A DNA stretch of 64,000 bases from Mycobacterium sp. ENV421 (GTDB lineage Bacteria > Actinomycetota > Actinomycetes > Mycobacteriales > Mycobacteriaceae), in NCBI RefSeq assembly GCF_002887815.1, contig NZ_PDHO01000016.1, positions 1 through 64,000 of the forward strand, written 5' to 3'. The first letter of the stretch is position 1; the number at the start of each line of letters is the position of its first letter. Positions 61,177 to 64,000 of the stretch are shown here, piece after piece. The position numbers and the translations under genes are program-made. The notes under the pieces were generated by a model, which searched no databases, was not told the DNA's origin, and saw only the letters and a list, made by a program, of their open reading frames with translations.

Positions 61177-62213
61177 GGTTGTACGAGCACCCTGATCGGA
61201 TTTCCTTCGGCCTGGTCGAGAATGCGGATGCCGTCGGCGATGTCCTCGAGCGGGATGATCTGGCTGATCGAGCGCGACAGATCCAATCGGCCGGTGGACA
61301 CCAGCTGAGCGAGCGTCTCGATGTCCTTGTTGTGGTAGCCGAGATGCCCGAGTACCTGGCGTCGGGTCAGACCGAACATCGACGTCGGTCCCACGGTGGG
61401 GGATTCGGCGCTCATGCCGACCCCCACCAGCCGGCCGCCGCCGGTCAGCGAGTTCAGCGCCTGCTCGAAAGTCACCTTCAGCCCGACGGCGTCGAACGCG
61501 ACATCGAGTCCGCGCCCGCCGGTCACCTGCGCCAGCTTGTCGGCGAAATCCGGGTCACGCGAATCGAATGCGTAATCGGCGCCGAGTTCCAGCGCACGGT
61601 CGCGGACCGCAGGGTTGAGGTCGACCGCGACGATCGGAACCGCTCCGACCAGCCGCGCCAGTTGGACGATGTGCGTGCCGACACCGCCGACGCCCCACAC
61701 GCCGACCGATTCACCGATCACCACCTTGCCGGTGTTCACCACCGCGCCGAACGGGGTGGACACCGCGTCGGCGAGGATCGCGGCCTGCTCCAGCGGCACG
61801 TTGTCCGGAACGCGAGTCAGCCCGGCGGCCTGCGCGACGGTGTACTCCGCCCAGGCGCCGTCATAGGCGAACGCCATGAGTTGCATCCGCAGACAGGTGG
61901 CCATGTCCCCGCGACGGCAGTTGGCGCACTGTCCGCAGGGCCGGCCCGCGGCGACGACCACCCGGTCACCCTCGGACCACCCGGTCACGCCGGGCCCGAT
62001 CTTGGCGATCGTCCCGGATGCCTCGTGTCCCTGGATCACGACCGGACGCTGGGCAGGGAAGGTGCCGTTGATCAGGCTGAGGTCGGAATGGCAGATGCCG
62101 CAGAACGCCACTTTGACCAGAACTTCACCCTCACCTGGTTCGGGGATCGGGACATCTTCCAGCGCAACGGTTTTCGTGTCGGCGTAGAAGCGTTCCGCCC
62201 GCATGGTGCCCAT
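61173..62213 (-). CDS. Zinc-dependent alcohol dehydrogenase
   Basis: Medium-chain dehydrogenase of 346 residues; the ATG at 62213 follows AGGAGG closely. Catalytic zinc ligands are in CGICHSDL and IQGHEASG; the structural zinc site is CGQCANCRRGDMATC. The Rossmann motif GVWGVGGVGTHIVQLAR ends in VDLNP, whose Asp favours NAD over NADP. It is the AdhP/class-III-like type acting on primary or secondary alcohols; the true substrate is unknown. First gene of the operon with the methyltransferase and the DinB-like gene, divergent from the PPOX gene. Confidence 0.93.
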   Translation of the reverse strand: MGTMRAERFYADTKTVALEDVPIPEPGEGEVLVKVAFCGICHSDLSLINGTFPAQRPVVIQGHEASGTIAKIGPGVTGWSEGDRVVVAAGRPCGQCANCRRGDMATCLRMQLMAFAYDGAWAEYTVAQAAGLTRVPDNVPLEQAAILADAVSTPFGAVVNTGKVVIGESVGVWGVGGVGTHIVQLARLVGAVPIVAVDLNPAVRDRALELGADYAFDSRDPDFADKLAQVTGGRGLDVAFDAVGLKVTFEQALNSLTGGGRLVGVGMSAESPTVGPTSMFGLTRRQVLGHLGYHNKDIETLAQLVSTGRLDLSRSISQIIPLEDIADGIRILDQAEGNPIRVLVQP

Positions 62214-62282
62214 GGTGTCCTCCTGAGGTCGAAAAACAAACGTACGCCCGGTGTCGCCCGGATCAGGCCTAGAGTGGGGAAT

Positions 62283-62738
62283 ATGTCGCCCAAGATCGCC
62301 ACCGCCGACTCCGTGGACCTCGACACGCTGCTCGAGTTCGTCCGGCCCCGCCATCGCATGGTGCTGACCACCTTCCGCGCCGACGGCTCGCTGCAGAGTT
62401 CCCCGGTGACCGGCGGCGTGGACGAGCAGGGCCGCCTGGTGATCGCCAGCTATCCACGTCGCGCCAAGTCGGTGAACATCCGCCGCACCGGGCGCGCGAG
62501 TGTGGTGGTGCTCTCCGACGAGTTCAATGACGCCTACGTGCAGATCGACGGGCCCGCCGAGGTGATCGACCTGCCCGACGCTGTGGAACCGCTGGTCGAC
62601 TACTTCCGCGCGGTCGCTGGTGAGCACTCGGATTGGGACGAGTATCGGGCGGCGATGGTCAAACAGGGCAAGTGCCTGATCCGGGTCACTCCGCAGCGCT
62701 GGGGTCCGGTGGCGACGGGCGGCTTCCCGCCGTCGTGA
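62283..62738 (+). CDS. PPOX-class F420/flavin-dependent oxidoreductase
   Basis: Split-barrel protein of 151 residues starting MSPKIATADSVDLDTLLEF. PPOX features are RHRMVLTTFRADGSLQSSPV and RRAKSVNIRRTGRASVVVLS, then AYVQIDGPAEVIDLPD. Mycobacterial members use F420 or FMN to reduce diverse substrates. It is divergent from the alcohol dehydrogenase, 69 bp apart. Its last 53 bp overlap the convergent sucrase/ferredoxin-like gene, a long overlap that both translations support. Confidence 0.88.
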   Translation: MSPKIATADSVDLDTLLEFVRPRHRMVLTTFRADGSLQSSPVTGGVDEQGRLVIASYPRRAKSVNIRRTGRASVVVLSDEFNDAYVQIDGPAEVIDLPDAVEPLVDYFRAVAGEHSDWDEYRAAMVKQGKCLIRVTPQRWGPVATGGFPPS

Positions 62739-63609
62739 GCGAGGCCAGTGTGTAGACCCGAACCCGGCCGGGCACGGTGGCGTGGCATTGCGACAGCAGC
62801 GGCTCCGAGAGCTCCTCGTTGAGCACCACCTCGACCGGGGCGGGGTCGGCGTCGAGCACCACCCGGATGGTGCCGTCACCCGGCTCGGCACTCAGCGGCA
62901 GGAAGGCGGCGATGCGGTCGTCGCCGAACTCCTCGCGGGCGAAATGTTGTGCGGCCTGCACAGCGTGGGGAAGCGACGTCCGACCCCGCAGGAACCGGTT
63001 GTCCAGCCGACCATCGAGGTAGCGGCTCACCAGCCCGGCCGCGTCGGCCTGGTCCACCCGCCCATAACACAATCCGGCGGGCAGCACGAGCATGGTCGCC
63101 GCGAACCGATCACCGCCCAGATGGGAGCATTCCCAGGCGAATTCGGGATACGCGGCCGAGATCGCCGCGGCAGCTGACCGGCCGCGCACGGCGCAGCACA
63201 TGTCGTGGCGGCCGTGGGCACAGACCGCGACGAGCGGGTCGGTCGAGGCGGTGCCGTCGGATCCATCCAGGGCGATGTCGAGGTACTCGCGCGGGTCGGT
63301 GACCTCGCCGCCGTGCAGCGCTTCGCCTCCGACGGCGCACTGCGCGACGAACCAGCGCCACCGGGGTGTGGCCGCCCGGCGGCCGTGCTTGCGGATCGCC
63401 GCGATCCGCATGCCCGCGGCTTCCGCGCGCCGCACGACGGCCAACCCCAGCTTCGGGTCGATGCAGGCCGGTGAGTCCAGGAAGGCCGATCGTCCCCAGC
63501 CGCCTGACAATTCGAGCAACAGCCACGAGGAACCGGCCGACGCCGTCCCGTACATCGGATCGTTGCGAGCCAGCGACTGGTCGCTGCAGCCCTGTCCGGC
63601 TCTACTCAT
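62686..63609 (-). CDS. Sucrase/ferredoxin-like family protein
   Basis: Thioredoxin-like-fold [2Fe-2S] protein of 307 residues. Family motifs are VCAHGRHDMCCAVRG and WECSHLGGDRFAATML, where the Cys and His residues bind the cluster. The N-terminus SRAGQGCSDQSLARNDPMYGT and LLLELSGGWG are also typical. Yeast relatives (Apd1) act in redox resistance; the bacterial role is unknown. It overlaps the cupin gene start-to-stop by 4 bp (ATGA), so the two are co-transcribed. Confidence 0.9.
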   Translation of the reverse strand: MSRAGQGCSDQSLARNDPMYGTASAGSSWLLLELSGGWGRSAFLDSPACIDPKLGLAVVRRAEAAGMRIAAIRKHGRRAATPRWRWFVAQCAVGGEALHGGEVTDPREYLDIALDGSDGTASTDPLVAVCAHGRHDMCCAVRGRSAAAAISAAYPEFAWECSHLGGDRFAATMLVLPAGLCYGRVDQADAAGLVSRYLDGRLDNRFLRGRTSLPHAVQAAQHFAREEFGDDRIAAFLPLSAEPGDGTIRVVLDADPAPVEVVLNEELSEPLLSQCHATVPGRVRVYTLASLTTAGSRPSPPDPSAAE

Positions 63610-64000
63610 CGCGCAGCAGCGGGGACGACGACCGCTTCCTTGAGCAGGCGCCGAATCAGAACCGCACCGTCCGCGGGGTCCAGCCCCGGCAGGGCGGCGG
63701 CCCGCGCCACCTCACCGCGGTGCAGCGCGTACAGCGCCTCGGCGCAGGATGCGGGGAACGTGATGGTCCGGTCGGGAAGCCGGAGCACAACCCGCCCGTC
63801 CGATCTGTCCAGGCCGGCCACCAGCCCACGGCGCCAGCACACGTCGACCTCGGCGTCGGCGGCGGCGCTCAACGTGGCCAGCGGCCGAACCGCAACGGGA
63901 CGGGTCAGCCCGGCGTGCCGGTCGGACAGCCGTACGGCCGCGCCGGTACCCAGTGTTGCCGCGTTGTCCCGCAGCGCCGTCACCACCTCGGCCATCACCT
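63606..64000 (-). CDS. Cupin/JmjC-like protein, C-terminal part (5' end beyond window)
   Basis: The frame is open to the right edge, so only the last 131 residues or so are seen; a GTG at 63998 is not a credible start. The segment has VRLSDRHAGLTRPVAVRP, then RVVLRLPDRTITFPASCAEAL and a helical winged-helix-like end, PGLDPADGAVLIRRLLKEAVV. This matches the C-terminal domain of JmjC/cupin hydroxylases related to ribosomal-protein oxygenases (RoxA/YcfD). The iron-binding core would lie outside. Moderate certainty. Confidence 0.6.
   Translation of the reverse strand, partial: VMAEVVTALRDNAATLGTGAAVRLSDRHAGLTRPVAVRPLATLSAAADAEVDVCWRRGLVAGLDRSDGRVVLRLPDRTITFPASCAEALYALHRGEVARAAALPGLDPADGAVLIRRLLKEAVVVPAAAR

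Overview
The window is high-GC, densely packed actinobacterial chromosome, and the gene content points to a fast-growing mycobacterium (Mycolicibacterium type). Markers are an MceA protein, a CYP138-like P450, the recC-recB-recD order, F420/PPOX-type oxidoreductases, a maltokinase, the DesA3 desaturase with its reductase, the MmcO-type multicopper oxidase and many TetR regulators. No rRNA, tRNA, insertion sequence, prophage or CRISPR array was seen. No gene-free stretch exceeds 300 bases; the longest are 7398-7682, 20494-20761 and 42436-42669. Genes run to both edges: mceA is cut at the left and a cupin/JmjC-like gene at the right.

Layout. 1-7.4 kb: truncated mceA, a GDSL hydrolase, a TetR regulator, a P450 behind a striking double palindrome, two divergent von Willebrand factor A (VWA) membrane paralogues, two small proteins and a HugZ-like protein. 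7.7-16.2 kb: a four-gene binding-protein ABC importer operon, a Gre-factor homologue, a quinone oxidoreductase, maltokinase and a sulfatase. 16.2-20.5 kb: a 1418-residue secreted modular GH5 glycosidase with duplicated CBM2-Calx-beta units and an unrecognised C-terminal domain. 20.8-29.1 kb: recC-recB-recD, translationally coupled. 29-37.6 kb: a SigJ-like ECF sigma factor, an F420 nitroreductase-like protein, a MarR-controlled ABC exporter, a phosphoesterase, a CoA transferase/thioesterase pair and a fadE-tetR pair. 37.7-42.4 kb: an unusual pair of a PRC/MgtE_N protein and an NRAMP-like transporter with altered metal-site residues, then enoyl-CoA hydratase, SDR, GNAT and DUF5709 genes. 42.7-47.6 kb: glgX, a RibD_C reductase pair, a HAD phosphatase and a FabR/DesT-like TetR regulator. 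47.6-49.8 kb: the DesA3 electron-transfer protein and desaturase. 49.8-56.4 kb: a GT39 transferase, then a copper-type cluster (His-rich membrane protein, DUF305 lipoprotein, orphan sensor kinase, multicopper oxidase, SHOCT protein). 56.5-64 kb: a three-gene URC uracil-catabolism operon, a mycothiol-type protein, an LCM-type methyltransferase, a zinc alcohol dehydrogenase, a PPOX protein, a sucrase/ferredoxin-like protein and the truncated cupin gene.

The most informative signals are regulatory. (1) An 18-bp FabR/DesT-like palindrome overlaps the start of the desaturase operon, next to a FabR/DesT-like regulator. (2) An 11-bp direct repeat, TCTTNANNGAA twice, sits in front of both the DUF305 gene and the multicopper oxidase, next to a His-rich sensor kinase that has no local response regulator. 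(3) Four alternating CGGTAC half-sites precede the P450. (4) Palindromes precede the marR-ABC and fadE-tetR operons. The PRC/MgtE_N plus NRAMP-like pair looks like a magnesium or atypical divalent-cation uptake module with its own cytosolic partner. All functional calls come from reading the translations; no database search was possible.
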